A stretch of DNA of 64,000 bases from Maritimibacter sp. GTDB lineage: Bacteria > Pseudomonadota > Alphaproteobacteria > Rhodobacterales > Rhodobacteraceae. Below the pieces are notes generated by a model that saw only the letters and a program-made list of their open reading frames with translations, was not told where the DNA came from and did not search any database. The stretch spans positions 154,460 through 218,459 of the forward strand of contig NZVC01000028.1 of NCBI GenBank assembly GCA_002701395.1. Direction: 5' to 3'. Made by a program: the position numbers and the translations under genes. Within the stretch, counting starts at the first letter, position 1; each line of letters starts with the position of its first letter. Below are positions 8,606-17,946 of the stretch, piece after piece.

Positions 8606-10513
8606 ATGCAGGACGCGATCGACGACAGACAAGGCCGCGCCGCCGTGTCCCGGCCATCCCGGCCGCCCGGGCCGAGCGAGCCGGACACCAGCGATCCGGA
8701 TGCCGCCGAAAGGCGGACCTTCGTCACCGCCGAAATCGACCGAATGCAGAAGACCGTTCGCGACGCGGTGCTTGCGGGCGTCGATGCGCGCGACTGCGTG
8801 CTGGTCTTGGATGCAAGCCTGCGGCTTGGACCGGGCACCGCCGCGCCAACGCAGACCGACGCGCAGCAAGGCCGCCACGACCTGATCCTGCACACCGCGC
8901 TGTCCCTTCTTGGCGGTGGCCGCGCCGGGCTGGAACCGCGTGCCGAGCGCAGCGCGGTGCAGCGGCTTTCCATAGACGGCGAAGACGTCGTGCTGTTCGC
9001 AATGTCGCTGCATGACGAGGATGCGCAGGATCTTGGCGTGCTGGGTCTGACCTTCGCGCCGGGCGACTGGGACGATTCCCGGCAGGTCCGGCTGGGCACG
9101 ATGATCGGCGCGCTGGCCGAAAACCTGCTGTCCGCCGGAACCCGCCGCGTCGCGCTGGAAGTGGACTATGTCGCGATGAACCGGCAAGCCTCGCGGCTGC
9201 ACCGGCTGGCAGAGATCGACCCGCTGACCAAGTTGGAGAATTCGACCTCGTTCCGGGACAAGGTCCAGCAGGTCCTTGCCCACGCCACCGGAAGCGCGGC
9301 GTTGATCATCCTCGACATCGACCATTTCAAAAGCATCAACGACCTGTATGGCCACCGCTTCGGGGACGCGTACCTTCAGGCCATCGCACAGTCGATCCTG
9401 TCCGCCTTTCCCGAAACCGCGATCATCGGGCGGCTGGGAGGCGACGAATTCGGCATCTTCGTTTCGGTGCCCACGAAAGGCACCAGCTATCTCGAGTCGC
9501 TGTTGTCGCGTTGCCGCAGCGCGGTGCAACGGACCACGGCCTTTCTGGGCAAGCCGGACCTCGGCCGTGTCAGCATGGGCGCCGCGACCTTCCCCGAGCA
9601 GGCAGAGGACTTTGACACGCTGTTCGAACTTGCGGACACCGCCCTGTATGCCGCGAAGGATCTTGGCCGCAGCACGCACCGCATTTTCACCCCCGAGAAG
9701 CACGATATGTTCAACGCCCGCGCGATGGGGCCGTTGTTCCTGCGGGCGGTGCGCCACGGGCAGGTGCAGCCCTATTTTCAGCCGATCGTGGATCTCGAAA
9801 CCGGGGCCTGCGTGGGATACGAGGCCCTTGCGCGGTGGAACGAACGCAAGCGCGGGCTTCTACGGCCGCAGGCTTTCGCACCCGTCCTGAAGGATCACAC
9901 CTGCGCCGAAACGCTTACGCGCTGCATCGTCCAGCGCGCGCTGGACTGGTACACCGCGACCTTCCCCGCCTCGACGCCCGGGGACCGGCCCACGCTGGCG
10001 CTGAACGTGACCTCGTTCGACCTGATGAACCCCGAGTTCGTGTTCGAGCTTCAGGCCCACATGGCCGACCGCAACGTCGACTGGAACAGCATCGTCATCG
10101 AGGTGACGGAGGGCGTGGTGCTGGGCGAACGCAAAGGGCAGGCCTATCGGTCGCTGGGAGAGCTGCGCATGCGTGGGGCAAAGGTGGCGCTGGATGACTT
10201 CGGGACGGGGTATGGCGGGTTGCGGCACCTTAGCGACTGGCCCATCGACCTGCTGAAGATCGACCAGTCCTTCGTGCGGGACGTTCACCTGAACCCGCGA
10301 AATGCCGCAATCGTGGACGCGATGCTGACCATTGCGGACCAGTTCGGCTTTGACGTCATCGCCGAGGGGGTCGAGCTTCCGGCGCAGGTCGAAAAGCTGC
10401 GGGCAAGCGGGTGCCGCAAGGGGCAGGGCTATCTCTTCTCGGAACCGATGAGCGCCCAGCATGCCCGCCGCACCTTCGGCCCCTTCGGTCAGGCTGTTCT
10501 TGACGGTCAGTGA
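8606..10513 (+). CDS. GGDEF-EAL cyclic-di-GMP turnover protein
   Basis: 635 aa from ATG 8606, with a GGAGG ribosome site upstream. The N-terminal 200 residues have no clear motif and may be a divergent GAF-like sensor. The GGDEF domain carries an intact RLGGDEFGIF (Gly278-Phe282) and DIDHFKSINDLYGH, so diguanylate cyclase activity is plausible. The EAL domain begins GYEALARW (Glu406) and keeps DDFGTGYGGLRHL and LKIDQSFV, the metal and catalytic loop of c-di-GMP phosphodiesterases; EALAR replaces the usual EALLR. Both activities may exist or one may be regulatory. Its last 7 bases overlap the 3' end of the convergent hybrid kinase gene. Confidence 0.9.
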   Translation: MQDAIDDRQGRAAVSRPSRPPGPSEPDTSDPDAAERRTFVTAEIDRMQKTVRDAVLAGVDARDCVLVLDASLRLGPGTAAPTQTDAQQGRHDLILHTALSLLGGGRAGLEPRAERSAVQRLSIDGEDVVLFAMSLHDEDAQDLGVLGLTFAPGDWDDSRQVRLGTMIGALAENLLSAGTRRVALEVDYVAMNRQASRLHRLAEIDPLTKLENSTSFRDKVQQVLAHATGSAALIILDIDHFKSINDLYGHRFGDAYLQAIAQSILSAFPETAIIGRLGGDEFGIFVSVPTKGTSYLESLLSRCRSAVQRTTAFLGKPDLGRVSMGAATFPEQAEDFDTLFELADTALYAAKDLGRSTHRIFTPEKHDMFNARAMGPLFLRAVRHGQVQPYFQPIVDLETGACVGYEALARWNERKRGLLRPQAFAPVLKDHTCAETLTRCIVQRALDWYTATFPASTPGDRPTLALNVTSFDLMNPEFVFELQAHMADRNVDWNSIVIEVTEGVVLGERKGQAYRSLGELRMRGAKVALDDFGTGYGGLRHLSDWPIDLLKIDQSFVRDVHLNPRNAAIVDAMLTIADQFGFDVIAEGVELPAQVEKLRASGCRKGQGYLFSEPMSAQHARRTFGPFGQAVLDGQ

Positions 10514-12798
10514 CCGCCCGCAGACCCGGACATCGTCAGGCGGATCGCATTGGCAAGTCCGGTCGGGTGGATCGGTTTCTTCAGCCTCAGACCCGGCACG
10601 TCGCGGTCCGAGCGATGCAGAAGGGACGGATTGCCAGACATGTAGATCACCCGCAGCCCCGGGTAGCGGGCCACGGCCTCGACCGCCAGCACGTCGCCGA
10701 ACACACCGCCCGGCAGCCCGATGTCGGTCAGCAGGATGTCCGGTGCGCCATGGTCCTCCATCACCTGCATCGCCTGCGCGGCATCATGCGCCAGCAACGG
10801 CACCACGCCGAAAAGCTCCAGCGCGTTGGTCACAGCGTCAGCAAAGGATCGGTCATCCTCGACAAGCAGCACGCTGATCCCGTGCAGCCCGTCGATCATG
10901 GTATCCTCGTCCGCCTGCGGCCCGGGACCGGTGGAACGGGGCAACACCATCTCGATCACGGTGCCCTTGCCCGGCACCGATTGGATATCCAGCCGCCCGC
11001 CCGTCCGGCGCGCAAGGCTGTCGACCATCGACAGGCCAAGCCCGGACCCCCCATATGCCCTGCGGGTGGTGAAGAACGGTTCGCGCGCCTTGCGCTGGAC
11101 GTCGTCCGACATGCCGATGCCGGTGTCGCTGACCCGTATCGTGACCTCGTCCGCATCCGCCGTCATCTCGACCTCGACCCGGCCCTGCCTGTCAGAGGCT
11201 TCCACTGCGTTGCGCGCATTCAAAAGCAGGTTCAGCACCGCACTTTGCAGGTCCGCCCCCGGGACAGCGACGTACAGCTCTGGAATGGCGTCCAGCTTGG
11301 CCACCAGATCGGTCAGTTCCAGCATGGACCCGCGCGCCAACAGCACGGCGCTTCGCGTGATCTCGGTCACGTCGACAAGCGTGTCGGTATAGGTCGGCTC
11401 TCGGGACAGGTGCAGCAGCCGGTCCATCAGATCCGCGCCACGGTCGCAGGCCTTGCGGATCGCTTCCAGTTGCGTGCGCATCGCCGTCATGTCGTTGCCA
11501 AGCACCGCCGTATCGCTCGTCAGGCGGATGACCCCGAGAATGTTCGCCAGCTCGTGCGAGATTCCCCCGGACAACTGACCGATGGCATCCAGTCGCTCTG
11601 TGCGGTTCAGGGTTTCCTGCAACATCCAGCTTTGCGTTTCGTCGCTGACGACGATCAGGGTGACGCGATCTTCCGGCAGGTCCATCGCCGAGAACCGCAG
11701 GGCCCGCTCTGCCCCTCCCGGGCCGAACCACCCCGCGTACAGGTCATGGCCGCCCCGTGCCGCAAGGATCTGCCGCACCGGGTGAAACGCGCCTTCCATC
11801 GGGCTGCGATCGTCCAGCGAATGAAACGCGGCGGACTGCAGCCAGTCTTCCGGCGTCGTATCGTTGCCCACCAATTGCCGCGCCGCCTTGTTCGTCATCA
11901 CGACCGCGTCCTCGCTGTCGACCACGAAGACGGCTGCCGAAAGGCCATCGAAGGTGCGCGACAGCCGCGCCTGTTCTGCCGCGCCGCGCCGCCGGGCTTC
12001 GTCGTAGAACCGCGCGTTGCGCACGACCCCGGCGATGGCCAGCGCAGACAGCAGGACGGCCAGCGTGCCAAGCCGCAAGGTGGGCGTGATCAGCCCGACA
12101 TCGGTGGACAGAAGCGCAAGATAACACAGGAAAATCGGCCCGCTCAGCGCCAGCGGAAGCATCGACCGCGCGGACTTGGCCGCCGGTCCCCGCGCGGTTA
12201 GCGTCGCAAGCCAGTTGTCCGCCGGGCTGGACAGCAGGATCGCAACGAACAAAAGCAGAAGCGACACCGCCGTCGGGATCGCAAGGCCAAGGAAGATCGC
12301 GATGCTGGCGACCGAGGCCGGATCGTACAGATAGCCGACCAACGCGATCGTGCACAGAAGAAGGCCCGTGGTCGCAATGTGGGCGCCGTATCGTTCCGGC
12401 AGCGACCGGCGCGCCGTGGTGCACAGCCCCGAGGCGACCACCATCAGCAGCCCGATCAGCGTGGCAAAGGCCATTCGGTCGGCCGATTCCGGCAGGCGCG
12501 CGTGCTCTTCGAAATGCAGGGCCAGCTTCACAAGCGTGAAGCCAAAAGCCCCGACATAAAGAACCCGCGCGGCGCGGACCGAGCCGTTATCGCCCCGCAG
12601 CGCCAGAAGATGCGCGACACCAAGCAGCAATAGCGCGATGGCAGTCCCCGGCACCATCGCGGGAAAGTTCGGATACAGGCGGACCACGAGGGAAACATCA
12701 AAGCCCCAGCCCACCACCAGAACCACAAGCGCGGTCGCCACGACGACAGCCGCGCAGATCGCCGAGGCGCGATGAGTATCAACGCGCGAGGTCAGCAT
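10507..12798 (-). CDS. Membrane hybrid histidine kinase with PAS and receiver domains
   Basis: 763 aa. Residues 1-260 hold about eight hydrophobic helices (a membrane sensor with no large periplasmic domain). A PAS-like domain follows (about 275-390, LSAAVFVVDSEDAVV), then HisKA with GGISHELANILG (His415), HATPase with NLLLNARNAVE, DTGIGM and GGSGLGLSMV, and a C-terminal receiver with DILLTDIGLPGG as the phospho-acceptor region. It is a complete hybrid kinase, so a separate histidine phosphotransferase or the neighbouring receiver protein may take the phosphate onward. It lies 42 bases behind the single-domain response regulator and is probably co-transcribed with it. Confidence 0.9.
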   Translation of the reverse strand: MLTSRVDTHRASAICAAVVVATALVVLVVGWGFDVSLVVRLYPNFPAMVPGTAIALLLLGVAHLLALRGDNGSVRAARVLYVGAFGFTLVKLALHFEEHARLPESADRMAFATLIGLLMVVASGLCTTARRSLPERYGAHIATTGLLLCTIALVGYLYDPASVASIAIFLGLAIPTAVSLLLLFVAILLSSPADNWLATLTARGPAAKSARSMLPLALSGPIFLCYLALLSTDVGLITPTLRLGTLAVLLSALAIAGVVRNARFYDEARRRGAAEQARLSRTFDGLSAAVFVVDSEDAVVMTNKAARQLVGNDTTPEDWLQSAAFHSLDDRSPMEGAFHPVRQILAARGGHDLYAGWFGPGGAERALRFSAMDLPEDRVTLIVVSDETQSWMLQETLNRTERLDAIGQLSGGISHELANILGVIRLTSDTAVLGNDMTAMRTQLEAIRKACDRGADLMDRLLHLSREPTYTDTLVDVTEITRSAVLLARGSMLELTDLVAKLDAIPELYVAVPGADLQSAVLNLLLNARNAVEASDRQGRVEVEMTADADEVTIRVSDTGIGMSDDVQRKAREPFFTTRRAYGGSGLGLSMVDSLARRTGGRLDIQSVPGKGTVIEMVLPRSTGPGPQADEDTMIDGLHGISVLLVEDDRSFADAVTNALELFGVVPLLAHDAAQAMQVMEDHGAPDILLTDIGLPGGVFGDVLAVEAVARYPGLRVIYMSGNPSLLHRSDRDVPGLRLKKPIHPTGLANAIRLTMSGSAGGH

Positions 12799-12840
12799 CG
12801 GCCCCGCCGCCCGCGGCAGACGGCGGCGACTCGCGGCCGT

Positions 12841-13203
12841 TCATTCGGTCAGTCGCCTGACAAGCGAATCCAGTTCCTGAAGCGTGGCGGTTTTCTGAAG
12901 CTTGGCCTGCGCCTGCCGCATACCCTCGCGGAACAGCGGCGAGTTGATCAGTTCGGGGCGCCCCGTGATCACAATCACCGGCACTTCGCTGTCGTGCTGG
13001 CGAACACTGTGCACCAAGGATATTGCCCCACCGCCCGGCATCACAACATCAAGAAATATCGCGTCAAATTTAGTCTCAGAAAGTATTCTGTTTACATCTT
13101 CACTACTTGAGGCACAAACAACATCGTGCCCCAGAACCTCCATCCCCTCGCTGAAGGCCGTTAAGTAGTCGACATCATCGTCTGCAACAAGAATCCTCGC
13201 CAA
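12841..13203 (-). CDS. Single-domain response regulator (receiver only)
   Basis: 120 aa. The start codon is TTG (13201-13203), with GGGAG six bases upstream. The acidic pocket VADDDVDY, the phospho-acceptor AIFLDVVMPGG and the switch residues VIVITGRPE and KLQKTAT are present. There is no output domain, so it acts by protein contact, as CheY or FixJ-type receivers do. It is the first gene of the unit with the hybrid kinase and is divergent from the CheB-CheR fusion gene, which suggests one signalling module. Confidence 0.88.
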   Translation of the reverse strand: MARILVADDDVDYLTAFSEGMEVLGHDVVCASSSEDVNRILSETKFDAIFLDVVMPGGGAISLVHSVRQHDSEVPVIVITGRPELINSPLFREGMRQAQAKLQKTATLQELDSLVRRLTE

Positions 13204-13281
13204 AGCAAGCTCCCATGATTGCCACTAGCTTAAACTGTGTTACCAATAATCACAGCAAAGCTGCAACGGAGACATATATTT

Positions 13282-15855
13282 TTGGAGGAAGAAGTTCCTC
13301 TGACGTCTCTGCCAGAGACATTGCCTCTCGTATCAATAGGGGCTTCCGCGGGCGGACTTGAACCACTTGAACGGTTTTTCGAAGCTGCGCCCGCCACGGC
13401 GGGGTGGTGTTTTGTCGTGGTTCAGCACCTGTCGCCGGATTACCGATCCAAGATGGACGAACTGCTGGGGCGGAAATCCCCGATGAGGATTCGCCATATC
13501 GATGACGGCACGGTGCTGGAGCCCGACACGATCTTTCTGAACCGGCCGAACACCATCGCCGAGCTTGAGGGCGACACGTTCCGCACCCGGACCTATCAGC
13601 CCGAAGACGCCCTGCCCCATATGCCGATCGACGCCTTCCTGCATTCGGTCAGCCAGCGCGATCCGAAGCGAACTGTTGCCGTGATCCTGTCAGGCTCCGA
13701 CAGCGATGGGACGCGCGGCGCCGGTGCGCTGCGTCGAAACGGCGGCTTCGTGCTGGTGCAGTTACCGGCGGAAGCGGCCTTTGGCGCGATGCCAGAGTCG
13801 GTTCTGTCGATGGGAAACGGAAGCAGCGCGATGAAAGCCGCCGACATGCCCGCCGCGCTGCGCGAGGTTTTCGCGACGGGCCGGCTGGGCACGGATGACG
13901 GGGGCGATTTCGGCAGCAACGCCTCGAAGCGGATCCTGCGCCTGCTGGAAGATCAGCACCACGTGGACTTTTCGGCCTATAAGCCGGAAAGCGTGCAACG
14001 CCGGATCGAACGACGGCAGCAACTTCGCGGCCTGTCCACCATCGAAGACTACGTCGAACTGCTGTCAAACAGTGGCGCCGCGCTGGACGAGCTGTATCAG
14101 GACCTGCTGATCGGCGTGACCGAGTTCTACCGCGATCCGGACGCGATCCGCGTCCTGCGCGAGACCGCGATTGCCGCGCTTATCCGCAAAAGCCACGAAG
14201 AGACGCCGCTGCGGATCTGGGTGCCCGGCTGCGCGAGCGGCGAAGAGGCCTATACCATCGGGATCGAGATATCCGAGACGTTGCGCGCGATGGGCCAAAG
14301 CCGGCGGTTCCGGATCATCGCGACCGACGTGCACCGCCGGTCCATCGACGTCGCCTCTGCCGGGGTCTACAGCGAAGCGGCCTTGCAGAATGTGCCGGAC
14401 CACTTGCGGTCCCGTTACTTCCGCAAACACCGCGACAAGCGCATCGTCGATCCGGACCTGCGCCAGAAGATCATCTTTTCGGTCCACGACGTCCTGTCCG
14501 ATCCGCCGTTCATGCATCTCGATCTTGTGTCGTGCCGGAACATGCTGATCTACCTCAACGACGGACCGCAAGCGCGGGTGATCTCGATGTTCCTGTTCGG
14601 GCTTCGCACGAACGGCTATCTGTTCCTTGGCCCGTCGGAAACGCTGGGAAAATACGCCAACAAATTCGAAGTCGAGGACGCGCGCTGGCGCCTGTTCCGG
14701 AAGACCTCTGGCCAAACGGTCGTCGACCGCTCGATGCTGGCCGCGCCGCTGCGGGGCCGTCCAGCAGGCACCAGTGCTCCGATCACCAGCCCCGAAGACG
14801 CGCCCGCGCGTGTTCCGATCCTGCGCGAGGTTACCGAACTGCGCGACCGCGATCTGCTGATGCGGGGCTATGACGCGCTTCTGAAGCGCCATGCCCCTTC
14901 GTCCATCCTTCTCAGCAGCGATGGTCGCGTCCTAAGCTGGTTCGGCGCCGCGTCCACGGTCGTCGACACGATGAACAACCTTGCCGACTGGACGGTCGAG
15001 GACATCGTGCACCCGGACCTGCATTTCCCGATCAACGTCGCGATCGAACGGCAGGGGCAGGGGCAGCTTGAACCCTACACGCGCACGGTGCAGCTGGACC
15101 GCGGGACCGACGTTCCGCAGGACTGTACCGTGCGCATCGAATCCCTTGGCCGATCCTCTGGCGGCAACCTGATCCTTGTCTCGCTGGACCTGCAGACCGA
15201 CGGCCCCGACCCTGCTGCCGACGGTGCGGCGCCAACGCCGGACACAGGGTCCGAGGATACGTCGCTGCTTGGCCTGCGCATCCAAGAGCTGGATCGCGAC
15301 CTGCGCCTGACCGAAGAGACCCTGCAGCACGTCACCGAGCGGCTAGAGATCAGCAGCGAGGAACTTCAGGCCTCGAACGAGGAATTGCAGGCGTCGAACG
15401 AGGAACTTCAGGCCTCGAACGAAGAACTGCAAAGCGCCAACGAGGAACTGCACGCGGTCAACGAGGAACTCGTGTCGGTCAGCGCGGAACACGAACGCAA
15501 GATCGCGATGCTGTCCGACCTGAACGAAGGCACGGAACTGGTGCTGGGCGTCCTTGGCGTCGGGGTCATCTTTCTTGACGCCGAACGCCGCATCGAACGC
15601 TACAGCGCCCTGGTCGCGCGACGCTTCCAACTGGAAGCCCAGGACATCGCGCGCAGGCTGTCGGTGATCGGGCCACGGGTTCCGTTCGCCGATCTAGACG
15701 CCGTCGCCGACACGGTGGCCACAACCAGAGAGCAGCAGATGCTGTCGGGCGAATTCGAGGGCAAGGACCTGTTCATCACCGTGCGCCCCGTATCCGACAC
15801 CGAGGACCCGCCGGCCCGCACCGTTCTGATCTTTCGCGGGCCCGCGCTGCTTTAG
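13282..15855 (+). CDS. CheB-CheR fusion protein with PAS and coiled-coil regions
   Basis: About 857 aa. Domain order: CheB methylesterase (SIGASAGG, QHLSPDY, SGSDSDGTRGAG give the Ser-His-Asp set), CheR methyltransferase (IGVTEFYRDP, WVPGCASGEEAYTIG as the SAM site, DLVSCRNMLIYL), then PAS-like domains joined by a long coiled coil of repeated SNEELQA units. There is no kinase domain. Start is uncertain: GTG 13237 has no ribosome site and lies in an inverted repeat; TTG 13282 has GGAG ten bases upstream; CTG 13300 has an ideal GGAGGAAG eight bases upstream. I chose TTG. Such fusions act in non-chemotaxis sensory pathways; its divergent partners are the receiver and hybrid kinase. Confidence 0.88.
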   Translation: MEEEVPLTSLPETLPLVSIGASAGGLEPLERFFEAAPATAGWCFVVVQHLSPDYRSKMDELLGRKSPMRIRHIDDGTVLEPDTIFLNRPNTIAELEGDTFRTRTYQPEDALPHMPIDAFLHSVSQRDPKRTVAVILSGSDSDGTRGAGALRRNGGFVLVQLPAEAAFGAMPESVLSMGNGSSAMKAADMPAALREVFATGRLGTDDGGDFGSNASKRILRLLEDQHHVDFSAYKPESVQRRIERRQQLRGLSTIEDYVELLSNSGAALDELYQDLLIGVTEFYRDPDAIRVLRETAIAALIRKSHEETPLRIWVPGCASGEEAYTIGIEISETLRAMGQSRRFRIIATDVHRRSIDVASAGVYSEAALQNVPDHLRSRYFRKHRDKRIVDPDLRQKIIFSVHDVLSDPPFMHLDLVSCRNMLIYLNDGPQARVISMFLFGLRTNGYLFLGPSETLGKYANKFEVEDARWRLFRKTSGQTVVDRSMLAAPLRGRPAGTSAPITSPEDAPARVPILREVTELRDRDLLMRGYDALLKRHAPSSILLSSDGRVLSWFGAASTVVDTMNNLADWTVEDIVHPDLHFPINVAIERQGQGQLEPYTRTVQLDRGTDVPQDCTVRIESLGRSSGGNLILVSLDLQTDGPDPAADGAAPTPDTGSEDTSLLGLRIQELDRDLRLTEETLQHVTERLEISSEELQASNEELQASNEELQASNEELQSANEELHAVNEELVSVSAEHERKIAMLSDLNEGTELVLGVLGVGVIFLDAERRIERYSALVARRFQLEAQDIARRLSVIGPRVPFADLDAVADTVATTREQQMLSGEFEGKDLFITVRPVSDTEDPPARTVLIFRGPALL

Positions 15856-16904
15856 CCGCCGCTGGACCGGCGCAGCATGCCGAACAGGTCGCGAGGATCA
15901 TCCGGGTCTGCCAACAGGTCGAGCCGGTCGAAATAAGGCGTCCCCTCTATCGCGTCGCGAACACAGCGCAACGCCGAGAAATCCTCGATCGCGAAACCGA
16001 CCGAGTCGAACAGCGTGATCTGCGACCTGTCGCGCCGACCGGGACGCAGGCCTGCGATCACCTCCCACAGTTCTTGCACCGGGTGGTCCTCGTCTAACTG
16101 CTGGCATTCGCCCTCGATCCGGGTCTGCGGCGGATATTCGACGAAAATGTCGGACCGCAGCAGGATGTCTCGGTGCAGCTCGGTCTTGCCGGGACAATCG
16201 CCGCCGATGGCGTTCACATGGACACCGGACCCAACCATGTTGTCGGTCAGGATCGTGGCGAACTGCTTGTCGGCGGTACAGGTGGTGATGATCTGCGCGC
16301 CTTCGACCACCGCTTCCGGGCTGGCACAAGTCACCACCTCGAACCCTTCGGCCGTCAGGTTGCGTTCCGCCTTGCGGGTGGCGGCGGGGTCGACGTCGTA
16401 CAGGCGCAGACGCCGGATGCCGCAGATCGACCGGAACGCCATCGCCTGAAACTCGCATTGGGCGCCGTTTCCGATCATCGCCATCACCTGTGATTCGGGC
16501 GGCGCGAGGTATTTTGCCGCCAAGGCCGAGGTCGCGGCGGTTCGCAGCGCGGTCAATACGGTCATCTCGGTCAGCAACAGCGGATAGCCCGTGGCGACCG
16601 ACGCCAGCACCCCGAACGCGGTCACGGTCTGATATCCGTCGCGCATGTTCCGGGGGTGCCCGTTGACGTATTTGAAGCCGTAATTCTCGGCATCGGCGGT
16701 CGGCATCAGTTCGATCACGCCGTCGGTGGAATGGCTGGCGACGCGCGGTGTCTTGTCGAATTCCGGCCAGCGCCGAAAGTCCGCCGCGATATAGTCGGCC
16801 AGCCGCGCGATGAAGGCGTCGACGCCGGTTTCGGTCACCAGTCGCATCATGTTCTGCACCGACACGAACGGGACGTAGGCCAGCGCGGAGGGTTCGGGAA
16901 CCAT
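15852..16904 (-). CDS. Ornithine cyclodeaminase
   Basis: 350 aa of the OCD/mu-crystallin family. FKYVNGHPRN, LLTEMTVLTALRTAATSALA and the NAD-binding MAMIGNGAQCEFQA are characteristic. The enzyme converts L-ornithine to L-proline and ammonia using NAD in the cytoplasm. The gene starts one base after the arginase stop, so together they turn arginine into proline plus urea and ammonia, a nitrogen-scavenging route. The 3' end overlaps the convergent CheB-CheR gene by four bases. Confidence 0.92.
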   Translation of the reverse strand: MVPEPSALAYVPFVSVQNMMRLVTETGVDAFIARLADYIAADFRRWPEFDKTPRVASHSTDGVIELMPTADAENYGFKYVNGHPRNMRDGYQTVTAFGVLASVATGYPLLLTEMTVLTALRTAATSALAAKYLAPPESQVMAMIGNGAQCEFQAMAFRSICGIRRLRLYDVDPAATRKAERNLTAEGFEVVTCASPEAVVEGAQIITTCTADKQFATILTDNMVGSGVHVNAIGGDCPGKTELHRDILLRSDIFVEYPPQTRIEGECQQLDEDHPVQELWEVIAGLRPGRRDRSQITLFDSVGFAIEDFSALRCVRDAIEGTPYFDRLDLLADPDDPRDLFGMLRRSSGG

Positions 16905-16905
16905 G

Positions 16906-17829
16906 TCAGAAACTCCGTGTCATGCGGTCCAGAACGCGGCGGCCGAACAGGCTGGCCGTCAGATCGCACAACAACTTTGCCGTGCGTCCGCGTTCATCAA
17001 GGAAGGGGTTCAGTTCGACCAGATCCAGCGAACTCACCAGCCCGGAATCGCCCAGCGTTTCCATGATCAGATGTGCCTCGCGGAAGGTGGCGCCGCCCGG
17101 CACCGTGGTGCCGACGGCGGGTGCGATCCCGGGGTCGAGGAAGTCGACATCTAGGCTGACGTGCAGCCGCCCGGCCACAGACCGCACCTTATCCAGGAAC
17201 GTGCGAAGCGGGGCCAGCACGCCGGTTTCGTCGATGGCGCGCATGTCGTGAACGGCGATGCCTTCCGCCGCGATCACCCGGTGTTCCGCCGAATCAACCG
17301 ACCTGATTCCCATCATGCAAAGGTTCCCGGCGGGCACCGGATGGGTCAGAGGGGGATACGCATCAAAGCCGGGTTGGCCGGAAAAATAGGCGACGGGTGT
17401 GCCGTGCAGGTTACCGCTTTGCGTGGTGTCCAGCGTGTGCAGATCCGGGTGCGCATCAAGCCACAGGACGAACTGGGCTTGTCCGGTCTCTGCCGCATGC
17501 CGCGCGACACCGGCGACGGTCCCCGCAGATATCGAATGGTCACCCCCCATGAACACCGGAAGGTCGCTGTCACGCGCGGCGGCATATGCGGCGGTGGTCA
17601 GCACCTCGATCCAGGCCGCCGTGTCCGCCAGATTGCGGACGGCAGGATTGGCGCAAGGAACGGGGTCCGTGTCAGCGATGGCGACGTCGCCGCGATCCTT
17701 GACCGTCCATCCCAACCCCGAAAGCACATCCGCCAGCCCGGCCGTGCGCAGGCTGGCCGGGCCCATCAAGCACCCCGGCTGCGCCGCCCCGGTCTGAACC
17801 GGTGCGCCCACCAATACGGTCTTCGGCAT
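16906..17829 (-). CDS. rocF: Arginase
   Basis: 307 aa. Manganese ligands are seen as MGGDHS, LDAHPDLHT and LDVDFLDPG, the four-part signature of the ureohydrolase family; the length fits arginase. It hydrolyses L-arginine to L-ornithine and urea. AGGAG precedes the ATG. The ornithine product is the substrate of the enzyme encoded by the next gene. It is divergent from an Lrp-type regulator with a strong inverted repeat between, so arginine- or ornithine-dependent control is likely. Agmatinase is a less likely alternative given the cyclodeaminase neighbour. Confidence 0.9.
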   Translation of the reverse strand: MPKTVLVGAPVQTGAAQPGCLMGPASLRTAGLADVLSGLGWTVKDRGDVAIADTDPVPCANPAVRNLADTAAWIEVLTTAAYAAARDSDLPVFMGGDHSISAGTVAGVARHAAETGQAQFVLWLDAHPDLHTLDTTQSGNLHGTPVAYFSGQPGFDAYPPLTHPVPAGNLCMMGIRSVDSAEHRVIAAEGIAVHDMRAIDETGVLAPLRTFLDKVRSVAGRLHVSLDVDFLDPGIAPAVGTTVPGGATFREAHLIMETLGDSGLVSSLDLVELNPFLDERGRTAKLLCDLTASLFGRRVLDRMTRSF

Positions 17830-17889
17830 CTCGCTCTCCTGTTTGTGTCCTTAGTCTGCTTCGGGACGCTGTCATTTTCGCGCGTGAAA

Positions 17890-17946
17890 TTGACCAGTTT
17901 GATGGTTAGACTGGTCAATACGGATATCTGAACGGCAGTTTGACCA
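17890..17946. promoter_or_regulatory. Candidate Lrp-family operator: inverted repeat plus half-site
   Basis: TTGACCAGT (17890-17898) and ACTGGTCAA (17910-17918) form a perfect 9-bp inverted repeat with an 11-bp spacer, in the 117-base gap between arginase and the Lrp-type gene. TTGACCA recurs in direct orientation at 17940-17946, exactly 50 bases after the first and directly before the regulator ATG. The 50-base period is close to five helical turns, so a multimeric Lrp-type protein could bind all three on one face of the DNA and control both divergent genes. Confidence 0.65.

Noticed and set aside
13235..13255. CRP site CTGTG-N11-CACAG between the response regulator and CheB-CheR genes
   Set aside because: The spacing between the TGTG and CACA halves is three bases longer than in CRP sites, so it is recorded only as an inverted repeat.
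15350..15480. Tandem repeats in the CheB-CheR gene
   Set aside because: They encode the SNEELQA coiled coil typical of this protein family, not a mobile or regulatory repeat.
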